The notes under the pieces were generated by a model that saw nothing but the letters and a program-made list of their open reading frames with translations, searched no databases and was not told where the DNA came from. The position numbers were made by a program, and so were the translations under genes. Shown here piece after piece: positions 9,199 to 17,452 of a stretch of DNA of 64,000 nucleotides. The stretch covers positions 713,577 to 777,576 of the forward strand of contig NZ_UOOB01000002.1 of the NCBI RefSeq assembly GCF_900564145.1. Reading direction: 5' to 3'. This DNA is from Comamonas sp. lk (GTDB taxonomy: Bacteria > Pseudomonadota > Gammaproteobacteria > Burkholderiales > Burkholderiaceae_C). Positions within the stretch are counted from its first letter, which is position 1, and each line of letters starts with the position of its first letter.

Positions 9199-9657
9199 AT
9201 GCAGTTCATTCCCTACCTCAACTTCGACGGCAATTGCGCCGAGGCCATGGCGTTTTACGCCCAGCTTTTTGGCGGGCAGATTCTGCATCAGATGCGTTTC
9301 GACGAAATGCCGCCGGGCGAGAACATGCCGCCGCTTTCAGATGCCGCCAAGCAACGCATCATGCATATCCATCTGCAGGTCGGCGCCCAGGCCATCATGG
9401 CTTCGGACGCCATGCCAGCCGATCCCTCGCAGACCAGCGACAGCTGTGGCGGCGGCTACCGCAAACCGCAGGGTCTGTGGGTATCCATAGGCGTGGAGAC
9501 CCAGGTCGAAGGCCAGCGCGTATTTGACGGCCTGGCGCAAGGCGGGCAGATCGCCATGCCCTATATGGCCACGTTCTGGTCGCCCGGCTTTGGCATGGTG
9601 ACCGACCGCTTTGGCACGCCGTGGATGGTCAACGTCCAGACACCGCAGCCAGCCTGA
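9199..9657 (+). CDS. VOC family protein (PhnB/glyoxalase-like)
   Basis: The 152-residue protein has the PhnB-type vicinal oxygen chelate fold: an N-terminal YLNFDGNCAEAMAFYAQLFGG segment, a central LxVGAQAIMASDA strand and a C-terminal FWSPGFGMVTDRFGTPWMVN segment. PhnB-like proteins have no settled function. The start at 9199 follows a good ribosome binding site (CAGGAGAG at 9184-9191); the open frame further upstream is not used. It stands alone between the response regulator and the convergent IclR gene, which ends 9 bp away. Confidence 0.9.
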   Translation: MQFIPYLNFDGNCAEAMAFYAQLFGGQILHQMRFDEMPPGENMPPLSDAAKQRIMHIHLQVGAQAIMASDAMPADPSQTSDSCGGGYRKPQGLWVSIGVETQVEGQRVFDGLAQGGQIAMPYMATFWSPGFGMVTDRFGTPWMVNVQTPQPA

Positions 9658-9666
9658 TTTTTTCGT

Positions 9667-10527
9667 TCAGGCTTCGGCCCGGTAACCCAGCGAGGCGCTG
9701 ACGCGCGCGGCTTCCGCGCAGATCGCCTGGGCAATCGGGCCTTGCGGGTCAGGGTCGAACCCGCCGCTGGCGCCCAGCGCGCAAAGCACGCCGACCACAT
9801 GGCCGGTGTAGTCAAACAAAGGCGCGGCCACGGCGCTGATGCCGGGCAGATTGATATCGCGAATCGAGGCACAGCCAGCCGCACGAATCTCGGCCCGCAA
9901 ACGCCCCAGCGGGTCGGTTTTATCCAGCAACGCCCGCTTTTCCTTGGGGGCCTGCGCCAACTCCTGCTCCAGCAAGGCCTGGATCTGCGGCTGATCGTCC
10001 ATGAAAGCCAGAAATGCCCGACCCGTGGCCGACCACAGCAAAGACATGACCGAGCCCACGCGCACGTTCACCGTCACCGGCAGGCCAGGCTCTTCAAAGC
10101 GCACGATGACCGGCCCCTTGTTGCCCATGACGGCGATGAAACTGGTCACCTGCAGACTCTCGCGCAGATGCGCCAAGGCCGGCTCGGCCACGCGTATCGG
10201 ATCGCTTTGGCGCATGGCCGCCAAACCCACGCGAATCGCCTCGCTGCCCAGCGCGTACTGCGTGCCTCCTCGATCCTGCTCCACCAGACCTTCGGCCATC
10301 AGGCTGGCCAGATAGCGGTGCACCTTGGCGGGACTCTCATCCACCGCCGCACCAATCGCCGTCAGGCTGGCGCGTCCACCCAGGCCGGCCAGGGCCTTGA
10401 GCACGGCCAGACAGGTTTCCGCCGCCTGCACGCGCTGGCGGCGCTGGTCGGGCTCGACTAGCGGTTTCGCGCCGGGTGGCGGCGCCTGGACGGCGGTCTG
10501 CAAGCGAGTTTTCTTATCAATTTTCAT
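9667..10527 (-). CDS. IclR family transcriptional regulator
   Basis: The 286-residue protein carries an N-terminal winged helix-turn-helix (about residues 38-95, with GGRASLTAIGAAVDESPAK and HRYLASLMAEGLVEQ) and a C-terminal IclR effector domain (LLWSATGRAFLAFM, then CASIRDINLPGISAVAAPLFD). It is divergent from a Bug binding protein gene and the CYP116B-like P450, and two tandem inverted repeats lie between them, so it probably controls those genes in response to the transported acid. The ATG lies inside a dispersed repeat copy (AGCTATGAAAATT), an unusual origin for a start codon. Confidence 0.93.
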   Translation of the reverse strand: MKIDKKTRLQTAVQAPPPGAKPLVEPDQRRQRVQAAETCLAVLKALAGLGGRASLTAIGAAVDESPAKVHRYLASLMAEGLVEQDRGGTQYALGSEAIRVGLAAMRQSDPIRVAEPALAHLRESLQVTSFIAVMGNKGPVIVRFEEPGLPVTVNVRVGSVMSLLWSATGRAFLAFMDDQPQIQALLEQELAQAPKEKRALLDKTDPLGRLRAEIRAAGCASIRDINLPGISAVAAPLFDYTGHVVGVLCALGASGGFDPDPQGPIAQAICAEAARVSASLGYRAEA

Positions 10528-10545
10528 AGCTACTTGCGCTTATCA
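10525..10545 (-). repeat. Dispersed repeat copy that contains the iclR-type gene start codon
   Basis: On the minus strand: GCGC, AAGT, AGCTATG, then AAAATT. The ATG within the repeat is the start codon of the IclR regulator. Confidence 0.6.
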
Positions 10546-10600
10546 ATCAACAACTTCAGGCCATTCTCGCTCAAGAACTGCCCGTTTTCGGGTAATCCCT

Positions 10601-10638
10601 TGCGTCAAAATTACGCAATGCGTACCAAAATTACGCAA
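10601..10638. promoter_or_regulatory. Tandem operator-like repeats for the IclR regulator
   Basis: Two near-identical units lie head to tail, TGCGT-N8-ACGCAA (10601-10618) and TGCGT-N10-ACGCAA (10619-10638). Each is an inverted repeat of TGCGT/ACGCA sharing the core AAAATTACGCAA. They sit 74 bp upstream of the regulator start and 88 bp upstream of the Bug gene start. Placement and symmetry suit an IclR-family operator; direct evidence is lacking. Confidence 0.65.
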
Positions 10639-10725
10639 ATCAAGAATCCGTATTAAAGCGGAACAGCGGACCGGGCGACACCCGAGAAACCCGCAAACAC
10701 ACCACCCTCGCCAAGGAGACATCCG

Positions 10726-11712
10726 ATGAACAAACGCCTTTTTACCGCCTCGGTTCTGGCCACCAGCATGTTGTGGCTGGCCGGCGCACCCACAGCTGCC
10801 ATAGCGCAGGAGAAATTCCCCAGCAAGAGCGTGCGCTGGATCGTGCCTTACGCGGCAGGCGGCGGCTCGGACTTCCTGGCGCGCGCCATAGGCCAGGCCT
10901 GGGGCGGGCAGATCCACCAGCCCATCGTGGTGGATAACCGTCCGGGCGGCAACACCGCCATCGGCGCATCGGAAACTGCCCGTGCCACGGCCGACGGCTA
11001 CACCATCTTGTCGGCCGACAACGGCACGCTGATCTTCAACCCCGTGCTCTACAAAAGTCTGAGCTACAACCCCGGTAAAGACCTGGCACCGGTCACGCTC
11101 ATGGGCCGCTTTCCCATGATTTTGGTCGCTGGTCCGGGCGAGAAGGCCAAGACCGCCAAGGAATTCATTGCCGAAGGCAAAGCCAGCAAGGAAGGCATCA
11201 ACTATGCGTCTGCCGGCGCCGGCAGCCCCCACCATCTGGCCATGGAACTGCTCAAGAGCGAGACCGGCATCAAGCTCACCCACGCCCCCTACCGCGGCGC
11301 GGCCCCGGCACTGGCCGATGTAGCCGGCGGCCAGTTGCCCGTGATGATGGTGGACATGGCCGCAGGCGCTGGCTTCATCAAGGGCGGCAAGGTGCGCCCG
11401 CTGGCCGTGGCCAATGCTACGCGCCTACCCCAGCTGCCCGATGTACCCACTTTTGCCGAGCTGGGTCTGCCCAATGTGCAGGCCGCAGCCCTGGTCGGCA
11501 TGGTGGCCCCGGCCAAGACGCCGGCCACGGTGATTGCCGCACTCAACAAGCAGGTCGTGGCTGCCATCAACGAGCCGGCCGTCAAGCAAAAACTGATCGA
11601 CTTTGGCGTAGAGCCCGTGGGCAACACACCCGAGCAGTTCCAGAGCTTGATCAACAGCGAAAGCACGCGCTGGCAAAAGCTGATCAAGGACCTGAACATC
11701 ACATTGGATTAA
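10726..11712 (+). CDS. Bug family (TctC-like) periplasmic binding protein of tripartite tricarboxylate transport
   Basis: The 328-residue protein has a Sec signal peptide of about 27 residues ending APTAAIA, followed by the Bug fold: IVPYAAGGGSDFLARAIG, VVDNRPGGNTAIGA, INYASAGAGSPHHLAMELLK and APYRGAAPALADVAGGQLP. Bug proteins bind carboxylates or other small acids. The membrane subunits TctA/TctB are not in the window, so the protein works with a distant permease or acts as an orphan sensor. A ribosome binding site (AAGGAG) precedes the ATG. It faces the IclR gene across paired operators and is followed by the P450 gene on the same strand. Confidence 0.92.
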   Translation: MNKRLFTASVLATSMLWLAGAPTAAIAQEKFPSKSVRWIVPYAAGGGSDFLARAIGQAWGGQIHQPIVVDNRPGGNTAIGASETARATADGYTILSADNGTLIFNPVLYKSLSYNPGKDLAPVTLMGRFPMILVAGPGEKAKTAKEFIAEGKASKEGINYASAGAGSPHHLAMELLKSETGIKLTHAPYRGAAPALADVAGGQLPVMMVDMAAGAGFIKGGKVRPLAVANATRLPQLPDVPTFAELGLPNVQAAALVGMVAPAKTPATVIAALNKQVVAAINEPAVKQKLIDFGVEPVGNTPEQFQSLINSESTRWQKLIKDLNITLD

Positions 11713-11729
11713 ACCTCCACACGCTCCCC

Positions 11730-11757
11730 GCAGAGGCTGGCGGCAGGCCGCCTCTGC
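11730..11757 (+). terminator. Hairpin between the Bug gene and the P450 gene, possible weak terminator
   Basis: GCAGAGGC (11730-11737) pairs with GCCTCTGC (11750-11757) and is followed only by CTTTCC. It may be an attenuator or mRNA-stabilising hairpin rather than a full terminator. Confidence 0.4.
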
Positions 11758-11835
11758 CTTTCCTCAGCCTTCCGTTTCGATGGCTCCAGACCCATCCGCC
11801 TGCCTCTTGAATCTGCCTCCTTGAGTGAGATCGCC

Positions 11836-14184
11836 ATGACAGTTTCCGCCCCCGCCCGCTGCCCCATAGATCACAGCCAGTTCACCCAGGCCACGGCCCA
11901 GAAAGGCCCGACCGGCTGCCCCATCAGCCACGGTGCGGCTGAGTTCAACCCTTTTGGCGATGCCTACCAGCAGGACCCGCCCGAATATGTGCGCTGGGCG
12001 CGCGAGCAGGAGCCGGTGTTCTTCAGCCCGCAGCTGGGCTACTGGGTGGTCGCCCGCTTTGAAGACATCAAGGCCATCTTCCGCGACAACCTCACCTTCA
12101 GCCCCTCGATTGCGCTGGAAAAAATCACGCCCACCGGCGATGAAGCCAATGCCGTGCTGGCCAGCTACGGCTTTGCATTGAACCGCACGCTGGTCAACGA
12201 GGACGAGCCCGCCCATATGCCGCGCCGCCGGGCGCTGATGGCGCCCTTCACCCCCGAAGAGCTCAAGCATCACGAACCCATGGTGCGCGAGCTGGCCCGC
12301 GAGTATGTGGACCGCTTCATCAACGACGGCCGAGCCGATCTGGTCGATCAAATGCTGTGGGAAGTGCCGCTGACGGTGGCCATGCACTTTCTGGGCGTGC
12401 CCAAGGACGATATGGACACGCTGCGCCAGTACAGCATTGCCCACACCGTCAACACCTGGGGTCGCCCCAAGCCCGAAGAGCAGGTGGCCGTGGCCCATGC
12501 CGTGGGCAATTTCTGGCAGTACGCCGGCAAGGTGCTGGACAAGATGCGCGCCGACCCCGAGGCGCCGGGCTGGATGCAATACGGCATACGCAAGCAGCGC
12601 GAGATGCCCGAGGTGGTGACCGACTCCTATCTGCACTCCATGATGATGGCCGGCATCGTCGCCGCACACGAAACCACGGCCAATGCCACGGCCAATGCCA
12701 TGAAGCTGCTGCTGCAGCACCCCAAGGTGTGGCACGAGATCTGCGCAGACCCTTCGCTGATCGCCAATGCCGTGGAGGAATGTCTGCGCCACAACGGCTC
12801 GGTCGCCGCCTGGCGACGCCTGGTCACCCAGGATGCCGTCATTGGCGGTCAAGCCATTCCTGCAGGCTCCAAGCTGCTGATCGTCACCTCCTCGGCCAAT
12901 CACGATGAACAGCATTTTGTGGACGCCGATTTCTTCGACATCCACCGCGACAATGCCAGCGACCATCTGACATTCGGCTATGGCTCGCACCAGTGCATGG
13001 GCAAGAATCTGGCGCGCATGGAAATGCAGATCTTCCTCGAAGAATTCACCCGTCGCCTGCCGCATATGCGCCTGTCCGAGCAGGAATTCAGCTATGTGCC
13101 CAACACCTCGTTTCGCGGCCCCGAGCATCTGTGGGTGCAGTGGGATGCGGCGCAGAATCCCGAGCGCAAAGACCCGGCCGTGCTGCAAGCGCAGCAAGCC
13201 GTGCGCATTGGCGAATCCTCGGGCAGCGTGAGCCGCTCCATGGTCGTCGCCAGCACCGAGCAGATTTCCCAGGGCGTGCTGCGCGTGCGTCTGAAGGCCC
13301 CCGACGGCCGCGATCTGCCGCGCTGGACGCCGGGCTCACATATCGATCTGCAATGCGGCGACACCGGCATCTCCCGCCAATACTCGCTCTGCGGCAGCCC
13401 AGACCAGCCCGACAGCTTTGAAGTCGCCGTGCTGCGCGAAGAGCACAGCCGCGGCGGCTCCGAATGGGTGCACACCCAGCTGCAGCCCGGCATGCGCGTG
13501 CAGATGCGCGGCCCGCGCAATCACTTCAAGCTCGATGAAAGCGCCGGGCATTTGATCCTGGTCGCCGGCGGCATAGGCATCACGCCGATTGCCAGCATGG
13601 CTGCGCGCGCCAAGGCCTTGGGAATTTCATATGAAATCCACTACAGCGGCAGCCAGCGTGCACGCATGGCGCTATTGAAATCATTGCAGGAGCTGCATGG
13701 TGATCGGCTGCATGTTTACGTGGGCGAAGAAGGCCGGCGCGCCGATTACCCCCGCCTGCTGGCCATCGCAAAAACCGGCGCCCAGATCTACGCCTGCGGC
13801 CCGCAGCGCATGCTGCAAGGCCTGGAACAAGCCAGCAGCCACTGGCCCGAAGACAGCCTGCGTGTGGAGCATTTTTCCTCCGCCCTGGGTGGACTCGATC
13901 CGGCCAAGGAGCACGGCTTTGAAGTGGAACTGCGCGAGTCCGGCATCACGCTGCAGGTGCGCAAGGACGAGACCCTGCTGGACGCTCTGCGCAGCGCCAA
14001 TATCGATGTGGAATGCGATTGCCGCGAAGGCCTGTGCGGTTCCTGCGAAGTCCCCGTGCTTGCCGGCGACATCGACCACCGCGACATGGTGCTGACCCGT
14101 TCGGAGCGCGCCGCCTGCACCAAGATGATGAGCTGCTGCTCGCGCGCCAGAACCGCCGAAAGCAAGATCGTCCTGGCCTTGTAA
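11836..14184 (+). CDS. Self-sufficient cytochrome P450, CYP116B type (heme - FMN/NAD reductase - 2Fe-2S fusion)
   Basis: The 782-residue polypeptide combines a P450 and its redox partner. The heme domain (about 1-445) shows the I-helix AGIVAAHETTANATANAM, the ExxR region EECLRHNGS and the heme-ligand loop FGYGSHQCMGKNLARME with Cys387. The reductase domain follows (RQYSLCGSPD for flavin, VAGGIGITPIASM for NAD(P)H), and the C-terminal plant-type 2Fe-2S ferredoxin has CDCREGLCGSC and a distal Cys in MMSCCSR. Order and length match CYP116B2 (P450RhF). The N-terminus holds two CPIxH motifs (CPIDH, CPISH). I chose ATG 11836 with GAGTGAG five bases upstream over a TTG at 11821. Its native substrate is unknown; family members hydroxylate varied aromatics and thiocarbamates. 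It follows the Bug gene and may share its regulator. Confidence 0.95.
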   Translation: MTVSAPARCPIDHSQFTQATAQKGPTGCPISHGAAEFNPFGDAYQQDPPEYVRWAREQEPVFFSPQLGYWVVARFEDIKAIFRDNLTFSPSIALEKITPTGDEANAVLASYGFALNRTLVNEDEPAHMPRRRALMAPFTPEELKHHEPMVRELAREYVDRFINDGRADLVDQMLWEVPLTVAMHFLGVPKDDMDTLRQYSIAHTVNTWGRPKPEEQVAVAHAVGNFWQYAGKVLDKMRADPEAPGWMQYGIRKQREMPEVVTDSYLHSMMMAGIVAAHETTANATANAMKLLLQHPKVWHEICADPSLIANAVEECLRHNGSVAAWRRLVTQDAVIGGQAIPAGSKLLIVTSSANHDEQHFVDADFFDIHRDNASDHLTFGYGSHQCMGKNLARMEMQIFLEEFTRRLPHMRLSEQEFSYVPNTSFRGPEHLWVQWDAAQNPERKDPAVLQAQQAVRIGESSGSVSRSMVVASTEQISQGVLRVRLKAPDGRDLPRWTPGSHIDLQCGDTGISRQYSLCGSPDQPDSFEVAVLREEHSRGGSEWVHTQLQPGMRVQMRGPRNHFKLDESAGHLILVAGGIGITPIASMAARAKALGISYEIHYSGSQRARMALLKSLQELHGDRLHVYVGEEGRRADYPRLLAIAKTGAQIYACGPQRMLQGLEQASSHWPEDSLRVEHFSSALGGLDPAKEHGFEVELRESGITLQVRKDETLLDALRSANIDVECDCREGLCGSCEVPVLAGDIDHRDMVLTRSERAACTKMMSCCSRARTAESKIVLAL

Positions 14185-14210
14185 TCGATAGCCTGACCGC
14201 GCGACGGCCG

Positions 14211-15068
14211 CTACATGTTCCAGATTCTGGGAGTGCTGCCTTGCAGCCCCCAGAGTTCGGCGCGCCAATGTGCCCAGACCTGCTTCCAGACATTCATCAC
14301 CGGCTCCACCACCGGCGCCAGGCCGCGCAGCACCAGCATGTGTTCATTGGGCGCCGTCACACCAGCCACCACCGCTTGCCCTGCGCTTGATGCCGAGGTT
14401 TGCAGCAGCGCATGGGTACTCTCCAGAAGCATCTCGCGCAGCGGGCGCGAGATAGGCGAGCCGCTGGCAAACACCAGGCTGGCCATGCAGCGCCGCCCCG
14501 CCAGGCCCAGGGCCCCATCGAGCAGCAAGCCATCCTGGGCGTTGATCACGCCACGCTCCAGAAAACGGCCCGGCCATTCCAGGTGCTGGGTGAACTGGCC
14601 CTGTACATAAGGCTGGTCCGCCAAAGGCAGGCCCAAGGCCGTCACATCCCAGCTCAAAAGCTGTGCGCCTTCGGCCAGCTCGAACTCCAGATGATTGACG
14701 GCATCGCAGGCGTTATAGGCAATGGCTTCCAGCGGCAACCACTCCAGACGCGCGCCGGCGGCCAGTTTCAGACGCGTGCGTTGCAGCGCGGGCTTTCCAT
14801 TGCTTTTGTAAAAGCGCGTGGCACCAGGCGTGGTCACCAGGGCATGCGCGCCGGTGTCCACCTGCACGGCAATATCGAGCACATCGCCGCCGACCAGGCC
14901 GCCGGGCGGATGTACCAGCACGTTGTGGCAAATCTCCGAGCCTTCCGGATACAGGCTTTTGAGTACGCGCAGCGGACCATCGTGCGTGAAGTGCACCGAG
15001 GTTTTTCGTGCGCCCTCGGAAAGCGTTTGCGAGCTGTAATTCAGCGCAAGCTGCGCGTGCCAAGTCAT
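14211..15068 (-). CDS. ureD: Urease accessory protein UreD
   Basis: UreD (285 residues from the ATG at 15068) is part of the UreDFG complex that loads nickel into apo-urease. Recognisable segments are HDGPLRVLKSLYPEG, CHNVLVHPPGGLVGGD, TTPGATRFYKSNG, LEWLPLEAIAYNA and MASLVFASG. ATG 15086 and GTG 15110 are alternative starts; 15068 matches the MxWHA start common in related UreD proteins. The gene lies 11.6 kb from ureA and on the opposite strand, unlike the usual ureD-first operon, with a Bug/TauD pair and the urt operon in between. I see no sigma-54 site upstream, so its control may differ from the other ure genes. Confidence 0.95.
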   Translation of the reverse strand: MTWHAQLALNYSSQTLSEGARKTSVHFTHDGPLRVLKSLYPEGSEICHNVLVHPPGGLVGGDVLDIAVQVDTGAHALVTTPGATRFYKSNGKPALQRTRLKLAAGARLEWLPLEAIAYNACDAVNHLEFELAEGAQLLSWDVTALGLPLADQPYVQGQFTQHLEWPGRFLERGVINAQDGLLLDGALGLAGRRCMASLVFASGSPISRPLREMLLESTHALLQTSASSAGQAVVAGVTAPNEHMLVLRGLAPVVEPVMNVWKQVWAHWRAELWGLQGSTPRIWNM

Positions 15069-15290
15069 ATCCGTCTCATCCTTCATCGCCTCAGCTGCCT
15101 TGTTTTTCACAGCGGTTCAGCCTCATCCGACTCGCGTCGCTTGCGCAGAAACCGGTGCTGAAAACACCTCAGCTCTTTTGCTTGTTAACTCATAGAAAAA
15201 CGTTCGTTGTTGCAACGCAGCGCAGCTTCTACAGTCTCTCACATGCCATGCCGACCACGGCGCATGGCCCTTGATTTCAGGAGCTGTTTC

Positions 15291-16358
15291 ATGTCTGCCC
15301 AAGCGTTTGCACACCAGGCTTTTCACCCCAAGCGGCCGCGCTGGCTGGCCGTCATGGGTGTGGCTTGCTGCGCTCTGTTGGGCGGCATCGCATCGGCACA
15401 AAACAGCTCCGCAGCCGCGCCCGTCTGGAAGCCCAGCAAGTCGCCAGAATTCATTGTTCCCAGCGGTGCCGGTGCGGCGCTGGATGTGGCGGCACGCAAG
15501 CTCACCGAGCTGCTGGCCAGAGAAGGCCTGTCGCCCAGCTTTGTAGTCAGCAACAAGTCCGGCGCGCACTCCATCTCCGCACTGGAGAGCCTGCACCGCC
15601 ATGCCGGCGATGCGCATACGCTGATGACGCTCAGCAGCAGCTACGGCAACAGTCTTGCGCAAAATGCCCTGCCCGCCCATCTGCAAAAAGCGACGCCGCT
15701 GGTGACCTTGTTCAGAGAATTCACCACCGTGGTGGTGCGCGCGGATTCGCCGATCCGCAATGCGCAGGATCTGGTCGCCCAGCTGCGCCAGGACCCGGAG
15801 AAATACTCGATCGGCATTGCCACCACGCTGGGCAATCACATCCATCTTGGCGTGGCCCAACCGCTGCAGCAAGGCGGCGTCAATATCCAGAAGCTGCGCA
15901 TTGTTCCCTACAAGTCCTCGGCCGAATCCATGACGGCTCTGGTGGGCGGGCATTTGGATGTGGTGTCTGCCACCACACCCAATCTGCTGCCCTATCTGCA
16001 GGCAGGCCGGGTGCGCGTGCTGGCCATCGCCGCCGACCAGCGTCTGGAAGGCGCTTTCGCCCAGTCCCCCACATGGAAGGAGCAAGGCATCGACTATGTC
16101 AGCGATTCGTTTCAGGGCGTGATGACCACCCCCGCTGCCACCGCACAGCAGCAGACCTACTGGGTCGGCGCGCTGCGCCGCGTCTCCGAGACGCGCGAAT
16201 GGAAGGACTTTGTGGCACTCAACCAGTGGGAACCCATCTTCCTCGGCCCACAGGAAACGGCCAGCGCCTTGCATACCCAGGTTCAGCGCAACCATGCACT
16301 GCTTGCCGAGCTGGGCTTGCTGCCAGCCGCAGCCGTCCACATTGCCAAAGCCCGCTGA
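15291..16358 (+). CDS. Bug family (TctC-like) periplasmic binding protein
   Basis: The 355-residue protein has an N-terminal signal sequence (hydrophobic core LAVMGVACCALLGG, cleavage near ASAQ at about residue 40) and a Bug-type fold: FIVPSGAGAALDVAARKL, VVSNKSGAHSISALESL, IGIATTLGNHIHLG and VPYKSSAESMTALVGGHLD. The ATG at 15291 is preceded by CAGGAG (15278-15283). It lies 26 bp before a TauD-type dioxygenase gene and probably forms an operon with it, suggesting uptake and oxidative breakdown of the same organic acid, sulfonate or aryl-oxy acid. It is more divergent than the other two Bug proteins in the window. Confidence 0.85.
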   Translation: MSAQAFAHQAFHPKRPRWLAVMGVACCALLGGIASAQNSSAAAPVWKPSKSPEFIVPSGAGAALDVAARKLTELLAREGLSPSFVVSNKSGAHSISALESLHRHAGDAHTLMTLSSSYGNSLAQNALPAHLQKATPLVTLFREFTTVVVRADSPIRNAQDLVAQLRQDPEKYSIGIATTLGNHIHLGVAQPLQQGGVNIQKLRIVPYKSSAESMTALVGGHLDVVSATTPNLLPYLQAGRVRVLAIAADQRLEGAFAQSPTWKEQGIDYVSDSFQGVMTTPAATAQQQTYWVGALRRVSETREWKDFVALNQWEPIFLGPQETASALHTQVQRNHALLAELGLLPAAAVHIAKAR

Positions 16359-16384
16359 AGCGCGAGCATCGAAGAAAGCCTCTC

Positions 16385-17374
16385 ATGAACATGCCCTTGC
16401 CCCACGCCCCGTTGCAGCGTCTCGATGAACAGCTGCAGGCGGCCAACACGCTCACGCCCCACGTCAGAGTGGCTCCTCAATCGGCCCATATCGGCGCCTT
16501 GATCAGCGGTGTGGTGCTGGAACGCCCTCTCAGTGCGGCGGAGGTGCACACCGTGCGCTCGGCCCTGCTGCGCTGGAAAGTCGTGTTCTTTCGCGATCAG
16601 CATCTGACGCACGAACAGCATCTGGCCTTCTCGCGCCAGTTCGGTGAACTCACGCTGGGCCACCCCGTGTTTGGCCATGTGGACGGCCACCCCGAGCTGT
16701 ACTCGATTGCCAAGCACCGCAAGGCCAACCGCCACAGCGGCCAAGCAGAGCAGCGCCCGTGGACGGGCTGGCATGCCGATGTGACGGCGGCTCACAGCCC
16801 GCCTGCAGCCTCCATACTGCGCGGCGTCACCATCCCGCCCTATGGCGGCGACACCCAATGGACCAATCTGGCTGCGGCCTACAACGCGCTGTCTGCGTCG
16901 CTGCAGGCTTTTTTGCAGACTCTGCGCGGCGAGCACCGTTTCAGCGCGCCGCAAGGTGCGACGGCATCGGCCGAGTATCTGGAGCTGGTGCGCAACAACA
17001 CCCTGGTCAGCGAACATCCCCTGATCACCGTCCACCCCGAAACCGGCGAGAAAGTGCTCTACATCAGCCCCGGTTTTCTCAAAACCGTCAGCGGCCTGAA
17101 CACCCGCGAATCGCGCGTGCTGCTGGAGTTTCTGTGGGAGCACGCCGTCAGCAGCGAGTTCACGGTACGCTTCAAATGGGAGCCGGGCTCGCTGGCCTTC
17201 TGGGACAACCGCGCGACGGCACACGTGGCTCCGCAGGATATTTTTGCCCTGGAGTTTGACCGCCAGCTCTATCGCAGCACGCTGGTCGGCAAGATTCCCG
17301 TGGGGGCCGACGGCCGCGAATCCACGGCGATTCAGGGCGACCCGGTGCTGGCCGCACATGGCGCCGCGTACTGA
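16385..17374 (+). CDS. TauD/TfdA family Fe(II)/2-oxoglutarate dioxygenase
   Basis: The 329-residue enzyme couples 2-oxoglutarate decarboxylation to hydroxylation of a substrate. The metal triad is visible as His130-x-Asp132 (TGWHADVTAAHSPP) and distal His280 (DNRATAHVAPQD); the 2-oxoglutarate-binding Arg is probably in FDRQLYRSTL. The strand FFRDQHLTHEQHLAFSRQFGEL is typical. The family includes taurine, alkylsulfate and 2,4-D dioxygenases; the true substrate cannot be read from sequence. The start ATG at 16385 lies just after the preceding Bug gene, and a strong terminator follows. Confidence 0.92.
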   Translation: MNMPLPHAPLQRLDEQLQAANTLTPHVRVAPQSAHIGALISGVVLERPLSAAEVHTVRSALLRWKVVFFRDQHLTHEQHLAFSRQFGELTLGHPVFGHVDGHPELYSIAKHRKANRHSGQAEQRPWTGWHADVTAAHSPPAASILRGVTIPPYGGDTQWTNLAAAYNALSASLQAFLQTLRGEHRFSAPQGATASAEYLELVRNNTLVSEHPLITVHPETGEKVLYISPGFLKTVSGLNTRESRVLLEFLWEHAVSSEFTVRFKWEPGSLAFWDNRATAHVAPQDIFALEFDRQLYRSTLVGKIPVGADGRESTAIQGDPVLAAHGAAY

Positions 17375-17412
17375 TATCAAATTTGTCTCCTGCTGAACAC
17401 TCCGGGGTTTGT

Positions 17413-17438
17413 AGGTGCCGCTTGCGGCACCTTTTTTT
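17413..17438 (+). terminator. Rho-independent terminator after the TauD gene
   Basis: A 9-bp perfect stem, AGGTGCCGC (17413-17421) with GCGGCACCT (17424-17432), is followed by a run of T to 17438. Confidence 0.9.
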
Positions 17439-17452
17439 GCCCCGGTCTGGCT

